Source: Nitrospirota bacterium
GTDB lineage: Bacteria; Nitrospirota; UBA9217
Assembly (NCBI GenBank): GCA_029858565.1
Contig: JAOUEV010000037.1
Coordinates: 1-34,342, forward strand
Length of the DNA: 34,342 nucleotides
Direction of reading: 5' to 3'
Shown one piece after another: positions 7,289 to 18,837 of the stretch. Under the pieces are notes generated by a model that worked only from the letters and a program-made list of their open reading frames with translations, was not told the origin of the DNA and ran no database searches. How positions within the stretch are numbered: position 1 is the first letter of the stretch; each line of letters starts with the position of its first letter. The translations under genes and the position numbers were made by a program.

Positions 7289-7359
7289 CGGATTGCGGAT
7301 TGTAGATTGCGGATTGAAGTTGCTAGGGATTTACTAATCCGCATTCTGCAATCCGCAAT
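7289..7359. repeat. Mirrored heptamer array (CGGATTG family)
   Basis: Positions 7289-7316 are four exact-length 7-mers: CGGATTG, CGGATTG, TAGATTG, CGGATTG. After a short spacer, 7334-7359 carries the same family on the other strand (reverse complement ATTGCGG, ATTGCAG, AATGCGG, ATTAG). The two halves can pair into a long hairpin. It fills the 82-bp gap between the lipoprotein gene and nadB, just upstream of the nadB start. Confidence 0.75.
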
Positions 7360-7362
7360 GTA

Positions 7363-7833
7363 TCACTTCACCGGCATGGCCGACTCCGTCGGCACATAGG
7401 GATTCTTGCCTTCGACAGCGAGGACCTTGTACGTCGAAGGGTCGTGGACCACGGTGACCCTTCCTCCGTCCTTCAGGATCTTTCCGCCGCTGGTCTGCCA
7501 CTCAGCGGACCAGGTGAATACCGTTTTGACATTTCCCTGGTACTGGACCATGACGAGCATCCGGGTGTCCTGGACCGTGAACTGTATGGTCTGATAGACA
7601 GCGAAGGTTTTTTCAACGGACCCGCGAAATTTGTCGCGATCCGGATAAGCGGAGGCGATCCTGTCCATGAAGGCTTCGATGTCCCGTTTTTCATAGGCCT
7701 TCGTCAGATCGCGAACCGCTGTCAACGCACCTTCGCCCAGGATCGCCGCTTGCTTCGGCGGATTGGACGCGCAGGATGCCGTGACGAACAAACTGATTAC
7801 CGCAATGAGAACGAGCAGCTGTTTCCGAACCAT
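7363..7833 (-). CDS. Small lipoprotein with SnoaL/NTF2-like domain
   Basis: This 156-residue protein has a signal peptide with lipobox TASC (Cys about 21), so it should be lipidated and membrane-attached. The mature part, with LTKAYEKRDIEAFMDRIASA followed by strands such as QFTVQDTRMLVMVQYQG and VFTWSAEWQTSGGKILKDGG, has the helix-then-curved-sheet pattern of NTF2-like nuclear-transport/SnoaL folds, which serve as binding or assembly domains. AGGAGG stands six bases before ATG 7833. It precedes nadB on the same strand, separated by the heptamer hairpin, so co-transcription is possible. Substrate and role are unknown. Confidence 0.75.
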   Translation of the reverse strand: MVRKQLLVLIAVISLFVTASCASNPPKQAAILGEGALTAVRDLTKAYEKRDIEAFMDRIASAYPDRDKFRGSVEKTFAVYQTIQFTVQDTRMLVMVQYQGNVKTVFTWSAEWQTSGGKILKDGGRVTVVHDPSTYKVLAVEGKNPYVPTESAMPVK

Positions 7834-8012
7834 GATGCCTCCTGGTAGTTAACGATGTTTGACCCTGTATTTTGGATAATCAATCAACGGCCGGACGAAC
7901 ATTTGACAGGATCACAGGAGAAGAATCCGATAACGGAAGACCCTTTCCTCCTGTCAGAAACCGCAGTTCTCGGCCTTCAGTACTCGCAATCGCACGCCAA
8001 TATACAGCGCCT

Positions 8013-10805
<2,793 letters not shown>

Positions 10806-10821
10806 GAAATCCAAGTGTTAC

Positions 10822-10843
10822 AGTAATAAGCAGTAGAGTAATA
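10822..10843. repeat. Short heptamer array (AGTAATA/AGCAGTA family)
   Basis: AGTAATA (10822-10828), AGCAGTA (10829-10835), one extra G, then AGTAATA (10837-10843). The wording matches the array at 28466-28501 in the atp operon. It lies in the uvrA leader and touches the predicted -10 box. Confidence 0.5.
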
Positions 10844-10866
10844 AAGCAAGTTGAACTAGGGTCAAC
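10838..10866 (-). promoter_or_regulatory. Candidate uvrA promoter with overlapping palindrome
   Basis: On the minus strand TTGACC (10865-10860) and TATTAC (10843-10838) are 16 bp apart, placing the start about 25 bases before ATG 10805. A perfect inverted repeat, GTTGA-N7-TCAAC (10850-10866), covers the -35 box and could bind a repressor. In many bacteria uvrA is under LexA control, but this palindrome is not a LexA box I know. Confidence 0.4.
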
Positions 10867-11035
10867 AACCTTTTCTGAACTAGCTTGCCTACAATAGAGG
10901 CTGGATAGAAATTATACTCCCCGGAGAGGAGGGGAGTAAAGGCTTTTGTACTTTTGGGGCGCTGCTTCTCATTGAAAAGACAGGACATCTATGCTATGGT
11001 TGAATGGATTTTTTACAATGATATGAGGATGAACC

Positions 11036-14000
11036 ATGACCATCCGTAACAAACTGATGTTGTCGTTCTTTAGCGTTGCCCTGCTGATCGGGATGCTGGG
11101 GGCCTACGCCGTTTACCGGTCCATTGACCAGACCGAGCATGCAGCGCTGCACGAATCCACGGCCGTTGCGCAGACCATTGCCGCGCTCGTGAGCGAATAC
11201 CTGGATGACGGCGGCAAGCCGGTTCCTGGAGATCGGGTTGAAGTGCAGGATCATATCGAGAGGCTCAAGGAGCTTCACCAGCGCGACATTGTGATCGTAG
11301 ACCTGCAGAAGAAAATCATTGCGGACGCCGTGCCCGGAGAGATCGGGACGGTCTTTAATCATGATGCGGGGGACGAGGTCGGAAAGACGATCGCCGATGG
11401 AAAACTCCGGACCTTTCGGGAGATCAGCGCGGCCTATCCCGCGGGCATCAGGCAGATCGTTCTGCCGCTGGACAATGACAGGGGAAAGCGCGCCGGGGCG
11501 GTGATCCTGGAATACACACCGCTGTATGACGAAATCCTGCAGATGAACAAGCGTTCCGCGGGGTCATACCTGCTCTTGTATGTTTTCGCCCTCGGCCTCT
11601 CCCTGTTCATCGGATACCGCATTTCCCGGGAAATTTCCCGGCCTCTTGCAGAACTGCAAAATGCCGCGCTCAAGGTCGCTGCCGGGGACCTGTCGGTGAC
11701 CGTGGAACCGCGGTCGCAGGATGAGCTGGGCTCCCTTGCAGACAGCTTCAATAAGATGACCAACGGTCTGAGTTGGGCGCGGGACCGGCAGATGCGGGCA
11801 CATGAGGAGCTTCTGGCCGAGAGCACGCTGCGGAAGAAGACCGATGAGGCGCTGCTGCAGAGCGAGGTAAAGTTCCGGACCCTGTTCGAGGATGCGGCTG
11901 ATGCGATCTTCGTCATGGATCTGGAAGGGAATTTCATCGATGTGAACCGGACAGCCTACACGCGCCTGGGGTATGCCAAGGAGGAGATGCTGTCCCTCCA
12001 CATTTCGCAGCTGAACGATCCGCAGTTCAATCCGGCGCTGCGCGAACGGTTCAGCAGGATCAAGAGCGAAGGTCAGGCGGTGTTCGAGTCCGGACACCGG
12101 AGAAAAGACGGGTCCTTCATGCCCGTGGAAGTGAACGCCCGCATCGTGGATTTCGGCGGCAGGACGGTGTTCTTCAGCGTGATCCGGGACATCACGGACC
12201 GCAAGCGGGCTGATGACGTGATCAGGAAGGCGAACACCCGGCTCCGGTCCCTGATCCAGGCCATTCCCGACATGGTCATATTCAAGGACCGTGATGGCCG
12301 GCATTTGCTGGTGAACAGGACCGTCGAGGAAATGACCGGCCATGCCGCCGAGGAGATCATCGGCAGGACCGCGGAAGAGATCATGCCGCCTGCTGCCGCG
12401 GAAGCCTGCAGAAAGAGCGATGAAGCGGCGCTGGAGGGCCCTGTGCCTATCCATAGGGATGAACGCATGATCTTGCAGGACGGTTCGGTCAGGTACATCG
12501 ACATGGTCAAAGCGGCCATGGTGGATGACCGGGACCAGGTCATCGGACTGGTGGCGATCGGCCGCGACGTCACGGACCGTAAACGCGCCGAGGCGATCCT
12601 GCGCGAGAGCGAGGAAAAGTACCGCGAACTGGTGGAGAGCGTGAACAGCATCGTACTCCGCTGGTCGGCCGACGGCGTTATCGAGTTCATCAACTCCTTC
12701 GGGGCCCGGTTCTTCGGCTACGCGTCCGGAGAGCTCGCGGGACAACCGGTGCTCGGTACGATCGTTCCCGAGAGCGAGTCAACAGGACGGGACCTGGCAT
12801 CCATGACCCGGGACATCTGTCAATATCCCGACCGGTACCTTAATAATGTGAATGAGAACATGCGCAGGAACGGACGGCGCGTCTGGGTCTCCTGGACGAA
12901 CAAACCGGTGGTGGACGATGAAGGCCGGCTGGTAGAGATCCTGAGCATCGGCAATGATATCACCGAGCGGATGCATGTGCAGGATGAACTGCGCAGGCAT
13001 CGTGAGGAGTTGATGCGGCTGGTGGACGAGCGGACGCGCGAGCTGCAGGAGACGAACAACCATCTGCGCAGGGAAATCGCTGATCGCGAGCGGATGGAGC
13101 AGGAACTGGTCAAGGCCCAGAAGCTCGAATCCCTCGGTGTGCTAGCCGGCGGCATTGCCCATGATTTCAACAACCTGCTGACCACGGTCATGGGAAACAT
13201 CTCCATGGCGCTCCTGGATGTCGACGCCCGCCATCCGGCATACAAGGAGCTTGCTCGGGCCGAGCGCGCCATCCTGCGCGCCCAGGACCTGACCCAGCAG
13301 TTACTCACCTTTTCCAAGGGCGGCGCGCCGGTCAGAAAGACGGCGTCGATTAGCGATCTTATCAGGGAGACAGCGGGTTTTGCCGTGCGGGGCGGAAGGG
13401 TAAAGTGCGAATCCCGTTTGCCCGATGATCTGCGGCTCGTGGACATGGACGGGGGGCAGATGAGCCAGGTCATCCACAACCTGATCATCAATGCCGATCA
13501 TGCCATGCCCGACGGCGGAACCATTACCGTGCGCGGAGAGAACGTCCGCCTTCCTGTGAGCGGCGGGCCCTCCCTGCCTCCGGGAGATTATGTCCGGGTC
13601 TCGGTAGAGGACCACGGCATGGGCATCCCTGCCGAGTATTTGCCGAAGATATTTGATCCCTATTTCACCACAAAACAGCGGGGGAGCGGCCTTGGCCTGG
13701 CAACCAGCTACTCGATCATCCAGAAGCACGGCGGCAGCATTACCGTCCGATCCGTGCTGGGCAGGGGCACGACCTTTGAGCTCTACCTTCCTGCCAGCAG
13801 CGCATCAGCCCTGGCAGCGGGCGCGGATACTGCCACTCTGCAGGCCGCCGCGGGCCGGGTGCTGGTCATGGACGACGAGGAGGATGTACGGGAAACTGCC
13901 GGCAGTGTTCTCAAGCGGCTCGGCTATTCCGTTGCGCTGGCCGAGGATGGCAATCAGACGATAACGATGTACCGCGAGGCCATGGAACGAGGAGAACCCT

Positions 14001-14257
14001 TTGACGCGGTGATCATTGACCTGACGGTCCCGGGCGGAATGGGCGGCAGGGAGGCGGTCAGGCTCCTGCGAGAGATCGATCCCTCGGTCAGGGCGATCGT
14101 GTCAAGCGGCTATTCGAACGATCCGGTGATGGCGGAGTATGAGGACTACGGTTTTGCCGGCATGGTCTCCAAGCCCTACCGGATGAAAGACCTCGGCTTG
14201 GCAGTGCAACGGGTCCTTGCGAACGACCGGCCGGAAGGGGTAAGGAGCGAACCCTGA
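11036..14257 (+). CDS. Membrane hybrid sensor histidine kinase (sensor, HAMP, three PAS, HisKA, HATPase, REC)
   Basis: This 1073-residue kinase starts at ATG 11036 behind GAGGAT. Domains in order: transmembrane helix about 7-27; a periplasmic sensor of some 145 residues; transmembrane helix about 173-193; HAMP (about 193-245, ISREISRPLAEL); three PAS domains near 275-390, 398-515 and 525-645, each ending in an I-x-D-I/V-T-D/E-R-like motif; coiled coil; HisKA with GGIAHDFNNLL and phospho-acceptor His709; HATPase with N-box NLIINADHAM and G-boxes DHGMGIP and GSGLGLA; and a receiver with acidic pocket MDDEED and acceptor Asp995 (IIDLTVPG). It is an orphan with no response regulator or output gene beside it, so its phosphate probably goes to a partner elsewhere. 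The signal is unknown. Confidence 0.95.
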   Translation: MTIRNKLMLSFFSVALLIGMLGAYAVYRSIDQTEHAALHESTAVAQTIAALVSEYLDDGGKPVPGDRVEVQDHIERLKELHQRDIVIVDLQKKIIADAVPGEIGTVFNHDAGDEVGKTIADGKLRTFREISAAYPAGIRQIVLPLDNDRGKRAGAVILEYTPLYDEILQMNKRSAGSYLLLYVFALGLSLFIGYRISREISRPLAELQNAALKVAAGDLSVTVEPRSQDELGSLADSFNKMTNGLSWARDRQMRAHEELLAESTLRKKTDEALLQSEVKFRTLFEDAADAIFVMDLEGNFIDVNRTAYTRLGYAKEEMLSLHISQLNDPQFNPALRERFSRIKSEGQAVFESGHRRKDGSFMPVEVNARIVDFGGRTVFFSVIRDITDRKRADDVIRKANTRLRSLIQAIPDMVIFKDRDGRHLLVNRTVEEMTGHAAEEIIGRTAEEIMPPAAAEACRKSDEAALEGPVPIHRDERMILQDGSVRYIDMVKAAMVDDRDQVIGLVAIGRDVTDRKRAEAILRESEEKYRELVESVNSIVLRWSADGVIEFINSFGARFFGYASGELAGQPVLGTIVPESESTGRDLASMTRDICQYPDRYLNNVNENMRRNGRRVWVSWTNKPVVDDEGRLVEILSIGNDITERMHVQDELRRHREELMRLVDERTRELQETNNHLRREIADRERMEQELVKAQKLESLGVLAGGIAHDFNNLLTTVMGNISMALLDVDARHPAYKELARAERAILRAQDLTQQLLTFSKGGAPVRKTASISDLIRETAGFAVRGGRVKCESRLPDDLRLVDMDGGQMSQVIHNLIINADHAMPDGGTITVRGENVRLPVSGGPSLPPGDYVRVSVEDHGMGIPAEYLPKIFDPYFTTKQRGSGLGLATSYSIIQKHGGSITVRSVLGRGTTFELYLPASSASALAAGADTATLQAAAGRVLVMDDEEDVRETAGSVLKRLGYSVALAEDGNQTITMYREAMERGEPFDAVIIDLTVPGGMGGREAVRLLREIDPSVRAIVSSGYSNDPVMAEYEDYGFAGMVSKPYRMKDLGLAVQRVLANDRPEGVRSEP

Positions 14258-14266
14258 CCGCGTAAC

Positions 14267-14321
14267 GGGACCGGAGCTGGTCCCTCAAGACACAACGGGC
14301 TTTGAGCTGAACTCAGCTCAA
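14267..14321. terminator. Two hairpins between convergent genes
   Basis: GGGACC-GGAGCT-GGTCCC (14267-14284) and TTGAGCTG-AACT-CAGCTCAA (14302-14321) lie between the ends of the kinase (+) and the SEC-C gene (-). Neither is followed by a clear T-run, so they may slow polymerase or simply be structural. Weak terminator call. Confidence 0.35.
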
Positions 14322-14329
14322 CGAGCATT

Positions 14330-14521
14330 TCATGTGGGACCGCAGTTCAGGCCGCAGGCCTTTTCCGCGGCCCGGTCCTGCTCATCAGGGAGATGGCATT
14401 TCTTGTATTTCCTGCCGCTGCCGCACCAGCAGGGGTCGTTCCTGCCCGGTTTGGCAGCAGGCGCCTGCGGCTCCTGTCTTGTTGTTGCGAACAAGCCCCT
14501 GGCACGGTCTAGCAGACCCAT
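14330..14521 (-). CDS. SEC-C motif zinc-binding mini-protein
   Basis: The 63-residue product consists of a short helix ([16 protein letters not shown]), a flexible linker and [19 protein letters not shown], the SEC-C zinc motif with Cys31, Cys33, Cys42 and His43. In SecA this tail binds SecB and ribosomes; free-standing versions are common and mostly uncharacterised. GGAGG precedes ATG 14521. It lies antisense and convergent to the sensor kinase. Confidence 0.88.
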   Translation of the reverse strand: MGLLDRARGLFATTRQEPQAPAAKPGRNDPCWCGSGRKYKKCHLPDEQDRAAEKACGLNCGPT

Positions 14522-14809
14522 GGTACCTCCGGTGGATGTCTATGGCGTTCACTACGCGCCATCCGTCTCACAAGTCAATAGTACCACAGTGAGCGTTCAA
14601 AACGAATACCCGCGTGCGGGGGAACCCTTCGTTGCCCGAAAGCCGTGCTGTCCTGAGTGCTGTTTCTGCGCCAATGTAATGATGGACATCAGTGCTGCAA
14701 TGTGCAATAATTTCCAGCTGAATGATCAGCCGGTCGTAATTCCGAAAAGTAAGCTCTTGCGGTCTGGTCGCCCGCGGATCGCGACACGGCTGCTGTGGAA
14801 GGAGCAGGC
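14522..14809. other. Divergent intergenic region, no gene found
   Basis: These 288 bp separate the SEC-C gene from the TonB receptor. They hold a CCCGC-GTGC-GGGG-like hairpin near 14611-14625, GCTGA-ATGA-TCAGC at 14717-14730, and GGAAGGAG directly before the receptor ATG. I looked for cobalamin, c-di-GMP and other known riboswitch cores because receptors of this type often carry them, and saw none. Confidence 0.5.
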
Positions 14810-16813
14810 ATGGGGAAGAGGGTCCTTGTTATCGTATGCCTGTCAATGGTCCTCCTGGGCGCATCGGCAGGAAATTCACTGTCTGAGCCCCCTCCGGTCA
14901 TGACCGCTTCCCTGGGCGACGAGACACTGCTGTTCCAGGAGATCCCCACGGTCACGGGCGCATCAAAGTATGAACAGAAGGTGATCGAGGCGCCGTCTGC
15001 CGTGACCATCGTGACCGCAGCGGACATCAGCAGGCACGGCTACCGTACCCTGGCGGACCTTCTCCGGAGCGTGCGGGGCTTCTACGTGACCTATGACCGC
15101 AACTACAGTTATGTGGGCGTGCGCGGTTTCGGACGGCCCTCTGACTACAACACCCGCGTCCTGCTTCTTTTTGACGGCCACCGGGCGAACGATAATGTCT
15201 ATGACGGGGCCTATTTCGGCACCGAGTCGATCATCGATATCGACCTCATCGACCGCGTCGAGATCATACGGGGACCGGGCTCGTCGCTGTACGGCAGCAA
15301 CGCCCTGTTCGCCGTTGTGAACGTCATCGCCAAGCGGGGCAGGGACCTGAAGAGCGCCGAACTGGCGGCAGAGGCAGGCAGCCAGGGGACGGCCAAAGGC
15401 AGGGCAAGCTACGGCGACCGGTTCTCGAACGGTGTCGAAGCGCTTATCTCCGCCTCGGCCTATGACAGCACCGGGCAGCGGCTGTACTATCCGGAATACG
15501 ACTCGCCGGCGACCAATAATGGCGTTACTGAACGGACCGATTATGACAGAACCGAGAACTATTATCTCAAGCTTTCCCACCACGACCTGACCTTCTCGGG
15601 CGCCTATCTCGCCCGGACCAAGGGCATCCCGACCGGCGCCTTCGGCACGGATTTCAACGAACAACAGAACAAGACCCGCGATGAGCGCGCTTACGCGGAC
15701 CTGAAATTCGAGCGGAGCCTGAGCAGCATCACGGACATCACGGCACGCCTTTATTACGACCGCTACCGGTACGAGGGGGACTACGCGTACTTCCAGGATC
15801 CCTTCACGTCAGCACTGAACAAGGACCTGGGCTCCGGAGACTGGTGGGGGAGCGAACTCCGCCTCATCCGGAAAGCCGGGGACCTGCACCGCCTGATCTT
15901 CGGCGCCGAGTACCAGGGCAACCTGCGCCAGGACCAGGAAAGCTTTTATGCCGATCCCTATGGGTCGATCATGCCCAAGGATGAGCGGCGGTCCAGCGTG
16001 GCCGCGGCCTATGTGCAGGACGAGATCACGTTCTCGTCGTCCTTACTGCTGAACGCCGGTGTGCGGTATGACCGGTACTCGACCTTCGGCGGTACGACGA
16101 ATCCGCGGCTCGCCCTGATCTGCAATACCGTGGGCAAGGGCACGGTCAAGGCCCTCTACGGCAGCGCCTTCCGCACGCCGAACGCTTTCGAGCTGTACTG
16201 GCAGTCGACGACAACGGACGCGAATCCGGACCTGAAGCCCGAGCAGGTCCGGACCTATGAACTGATCTACGAGCAATATCTGGGGGACCGTCTCCACGGG
16301 AGCCTTTCGGGCTACTATTACCGCATCAATGACCTGATCACCCAGGTCACGGTCGCATCGGGCAACACCATGTTCGAGAACATCGACAGTGTTGCCGCGC
16401 GGGGCGGGGAAGTGGAACTTGACGCCAAGTGGCGCGGCGGGATCGAGGGCCGCCTCAGTTTTGCGCTCCAGCGGGCCGAGGACCAGCGGACCGGACAGCC
16501 GCTCACGAACTCTCCGGCGCAGATGGCGAAGCTTGCGGTCACCGCGCCCCTTGTTGCTGACCGCGTCTTTGCGGGCATTGACGAGCAGTACCTCGGCAGG
16601 CGCAGGACCGAGGCCGGGAACTTCACTCCCGGTTTCGGGATCACGAACATCACGGTTTACGGCCAGACGCTGAGGAAACGGTTCGAGGTCTCGGCAAGTG
16701 TCTACAATCTCTTTGACCGCAGGTTCGGGGACCCGGTGTCCCGGGACTTTCTTCAGGACACGATCCTGCAGGACGGCAGGAGCTTCCGCGTGAAGCTCGG
16801 CTGCGCATTCTGA
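14810..16813 (+). CDS. TonB-dependent outer-membrane receptor
   Basis: This 667-residue protein starts at ATG 14810 with GGAAGGAG upstream. A signal peptide (about 1-22) is followed by the plug domain: APSAVTIVTAADISRHGYRT, LADLLRSVRGFYV, the VGVRGFG strand, and VEIIRGPGSSLYGSNALFAVVNVI (about 130-155). A 22-strand barrel with aromatic-edged strands follows, ending in VKLGCAF, a typical barrel terminus apart from the unusual Cys. Such receptors import metal chelates, cobalamin or other large solutes using TonB energy. The binding-protein gene starts within its stop codon, so both probably serve one uptake or sensing pathway. The ligand cannot be read from sequence. Confidence 0.93.
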   Translation: MGKRVLVIVCLSMVLLGASAGNSLSEPPPVMTASLGDETLLFQEIPTVTGASKYEQKVIEAPSAVTIVTAADISRHGYRTLADLLRSVRGFYVTYDRNYSYVGVRGFGRPSDYNTRVLLLFDGHRANDNVYDGAYFGTESIIDIDLIDRVEIIRGPGSSLYGSNALFAVVNVIAKRGRDLKSAELAAEAGSQGTAKGRASYGDRFSNGVEALISASAYDSTGQRLYYPEYDSPATNNGVTERTDYDRTENYYLKLSHHDLTFSGAYLARTKGIPTGAFGTDFNEQQNKTRDERAYADLKFERSLSSITDITARLYYDRYRYEGDYAYFQDPFTSALNKDLGSGDWWGSELRLIRKAGDLHRLIFGAEYQGNLRQDQESFYADPYGSIMPKDERRSSVAAAYVQDEITFSSSLLLNAGVRYDRYSTFGGTTNPRLALICNTVGKGTVKALYGSAFRTPNAFELYWQSTTTDANPDLKPEQVRTYELIYEQYLGDRLHGSLSGYYYRINDLITQVTVASGNTMFENIDSVAARGGEVELDAKWRGGIEGRLSFALQRAEDQRTGQPLTNSPAQMAKLAVTAPLVADRVFAGIDEQYLGRRRTEAGNFTPGFGITNITVYGQTLRKRFEVSASVYNLFDRRFGDPVSRDFLQDTILQDGRSFRVKLGCAF

Positions 16814-17757
16814 TGAGGACCCTATTGATGATCAAGAAGCCGCTCATCGCGATCTTGCTGTTCCTGCTGTGGTTCCTTCCCGGCGGGAGGATCACTGCCG
16901 CTGACGACCGGATCGTCATCCTGGTCAGCTCCAATGAGGACCCCTTCGCGCAGACGGTAGAGGGATTCTCGACCGCCCTGTCCAGGAGCCGCAACGGCTC
17001 CGGCGTGGAGATCATCCGCCTGGACGGCGACGCCGCAAAGGCCGGTCCCTCGGCACGGAAGATCAGGGCCGGGGGCGCGCGGCTCGTCTTCACCGTGGGG
17101 GCGCTCGCAACAGACGCCGCAGCGCGGGAACTGTCCGACATCCCCGTGGTCTCGTGCCTGGTCCTGCGCACCGATGCGCTGCAGCAGTCCCCGAACATGA
17201 CCGGCGTGGGACTCGAGTATCCCGCCGAGGTTCAGTTCGCATGGATGCAGCGCCTGCTGCCCCGGGCAAAGAACATCGGGATCCTCTACAACGCAGGCGA
17301 GAACCAGCGGACCGTTGATGCGGCAAAAGAGGCGGCGAAGCAGGCAGGCATCAGGCTGGAGACGGAACAGGTGCGGTCGCCCCAGGACGTGCCCGCGGCG
17401 CTGAACAACCTTTCACGGCGCGTTGACGCCATCTGGGGGATCCCGGACAGCATCGTGCTCTCTCCGCTCATCGCCAAGAACATCCTGCTCTTCTCGTTCC
17501 GGAACAGCATTCCCGTCATTGGTCCGTCTTCCACCTGGGTCAAGGCCGGCGCGCTCTATGCCCTGGACTGGGACTATCGCGACCTGGGCGGCCAGTGCGG
17601 CGAAATGGCGATCCGTATCCTCGAAGGCGCGACGCCGAAGTCCATTCCCACGGCCGGTCCGCGCAAGGTGAACTATTCGATCAATCTGGTCACGGCACGG
17701 CAGATGAAGCTCGAACTGCCCGGCCAGCTGGTCCAGGGCGCGCGTCAGACGTATTAA
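16813..17757 (+). CDS. ABC-type periplasmic substrate-binding protein (ABC_sub_bind family)
   Basis: This 314-residue protein begins at ATG 16813, inside the receptor's TGA; a second ATG at 16828 is an alternative. A signal peptide (PLIAILLFLLWFLPGGRITA) is followed by a two-lobe binding fold: RIVILVSSNEDPF, FTVGALATDAAAREL, IPVVSCLVLR, TGVGLEYPAEVQFAWMQRLL, KNIGILYNAG, VDAIWGIPDS and IPVIGPSSTWVKAGALYALD, with the family spacing. No permease or ATPase gene follows. In related operons such proteins act as sensory partners of a membrane GGDEF/EAL or kinase protein. Here such a gene once followed but is broken, so binding may no longer be signalled. Confidence 0.88.
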   Translation: MRTLLMIKKPLIAILLFLLWFLPGGRITAADDRIVILVSSNEDPFAQTVEGFSTALSRSRNGSGVEIIRLDGDAAKAGPSARKIRAGGARLVFTVGALATDAAARELSDIPVVSCLVLRTDALQQSPNMTGVGLEYPAEVQFAWMQRLLPRAKNIGILYNAGENQRTVDAAKEAAKQAGIRLETEQVRSPQDVPAALNNLSRRVDAIWGIPDSIVLSPLIAKNILLFSFRNSIPVIGPSSTWVKAGALYALDWDYRDLGGQCGEMAIRILEGATPKSIPTAGPRKVNYSINLVTARQMKLELPGQLVQGARQTY

Positions 17758-17766
17758 GGAACGACG

Positions 17767-17836
17767 ATGGGAATCCGGAACGATCAACGAAGAGGCGGTC
17801 TCCGTAGCGGGCCATGATGTCTTTGTCACGTGCAGC
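17767..17836 (+). pseudogene. 5' stub and deletion junction of a sensor-GGDEF-EAL gene
   Basis: ATG 17767, with AAGGA before it, opens MGIRND and then ends after 16 codons at TGA 17815-17817. MGIRN is how membrane sensors often begin; the kinase in this window starts MTIRN. In another frame, from about 17783, the sequence reads NEEAVSVAGHDVFVTCSMG, the C-terminal part of a GGDEF domain. The start codon and the GGDEF tail are thus joined out of frame, as expected after deletion of the sensor part and most of GGDEF. Confidence 0.6.
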
Positions 17837-18748
17837 ATGGGGATCGCCCTGAGTTCGAGCGGGTACGAGTTCCCGGAACAGGTGCTGCGCGACGCGGACA
17901 CGGCAATGTACAAGGCAAAATCCCGCAGCCGGTCGGACGTCGCGATCTTCGAGCCGACCATGCACGCCCATGCTTTGGAGCGGCTCCTGCTCGAGACCGA
18001 CCTGCGGCTGGCCCTGGACCGCAGGGAATTCGCGACCTATTACCAGCCGATCCTGTCGGTCAGCAGGAAATGCATCGTCGGGTTCGAAGCGTTGGCGCGC
18101 TGGAACCAGGCTGAGCGCGGGCTCATTCAGCCGGCCCACTTCATCCCGCTTGCCGAGGAAACGGGCCTTATCGTCTCGATCGAACGGATGATCCTGAGGC
18201 AGGCGTGCATGCAGATGAAGACAGGGAATGACCTGTTCCCGGACGACAACCGCAGGTTCGTGATCGTGAACCTGGCGCACAAACAGATCCTGCAGCCCGA
18301 CCTGGTGGAGTATGTCGCCGCGGCGCTGAAGGAGTCCGGCCTGCGTCCGGACCAGCTGAAACTGGAGATCACCGAGAACGTGCTGTTCGAGAATCCCGCG
18401 TCCGCCGCAGCGCTGCTTTCAAAACTGCGCGACCTGGGCGTGCAGCTCTACATCGATGACTTCGGGACCGGCTACTCGTCGCTCAGCTACCTGCACCGCC
18501 TGCCGATCAACGGCCTCAAGATCGACCGTTCCTTCATCAAGCGGATAGACGACATTGATGAGAACAAGGCGATCGTCAGGACCATCCTGACACTTGCACG
18601 GGACATGCACATGGATGTGGTCGCCGAGGGCGTGGAAACAGCGAACCAGCTCGCGCACATCGCGGCGCTGGACTGCACCTGCTGGCAGGGCTTCTTTTAT
18701 TCCAAGCCCGTGGACAGCGGTGCGGCGCAGTCGATGCTGGAAGGCTAG
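17837..18748 (+). CDS. EAL-domain c-di-GMP phosphodiesterase, N-terminally truncated
   Basis: From the first in-frame ATG the product has 303 residues. Residues 1-40 are the end of a GGDEF domain (LRDADTAMYKAKSRSRSDV); the GGDEF catalytic loop itself is gone. A complete EAL domain follows: EALARW, NLAHKQ, the ITENVL glutamate, DDFGTGYSSL, the LKIDRSFI lysine and VVAEGVET, the residues that bind metal and open c-di-GMP to pGpG. NLAHKQ replaces the common N-x-S. No ribosome site precedes 17837, and the original start is out of frame, so expression is doubtful. If made, it would be a soluble phosphodiesterase without its sensor. Treat as a probable pseudogene with an intact catalytic domain. Confidence 0.8.
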   Translation: MGIALSSSGYEFPEQVLRDADTAMYKAKSRSRSDVAIFEPTMHAHALERLLLETDLRLALDRREFATYYQPILSVSRKCIVGFEALARWNQAERGLIQPAHFIPLAEETGLIVSIERMILRQACMQMKTGNDLFPDDNRRFVIVNLAHKQILQPDLVEYVAAALKESGLRPDQLKLEITENVLFENPASAAALLSKLRDLGVQLYIDDFGTGYSSLSYLHRLPINGLKIDRSFIKRIDDIDENKAIVRTILTLARDMHMDVVAEGVETANQLAHIAALDCTCWQGFFYSKPVDSGAAQSMLEG

Positions 18749-18837
18749 GTCCTTTAGCCACGTTGATCCTCTTTCCTGATCTGCATCATAGTTATACCGC
18801 TTCGCGGGGCGTACCATGCATCCCAGCGAGGTGCGCC

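Noticed and set aside
7289-7359. CRISPR-like array
   Set aside because: Units are only 7 bp, contiguous and without spacers, so this is not CRISPR.
14522-14809. Possible riboswitch before the TonB receptor
   Set aside because: Checked for cobalamin and c-di-GMP cores because of the downstream gene; conserved blocks are absent.
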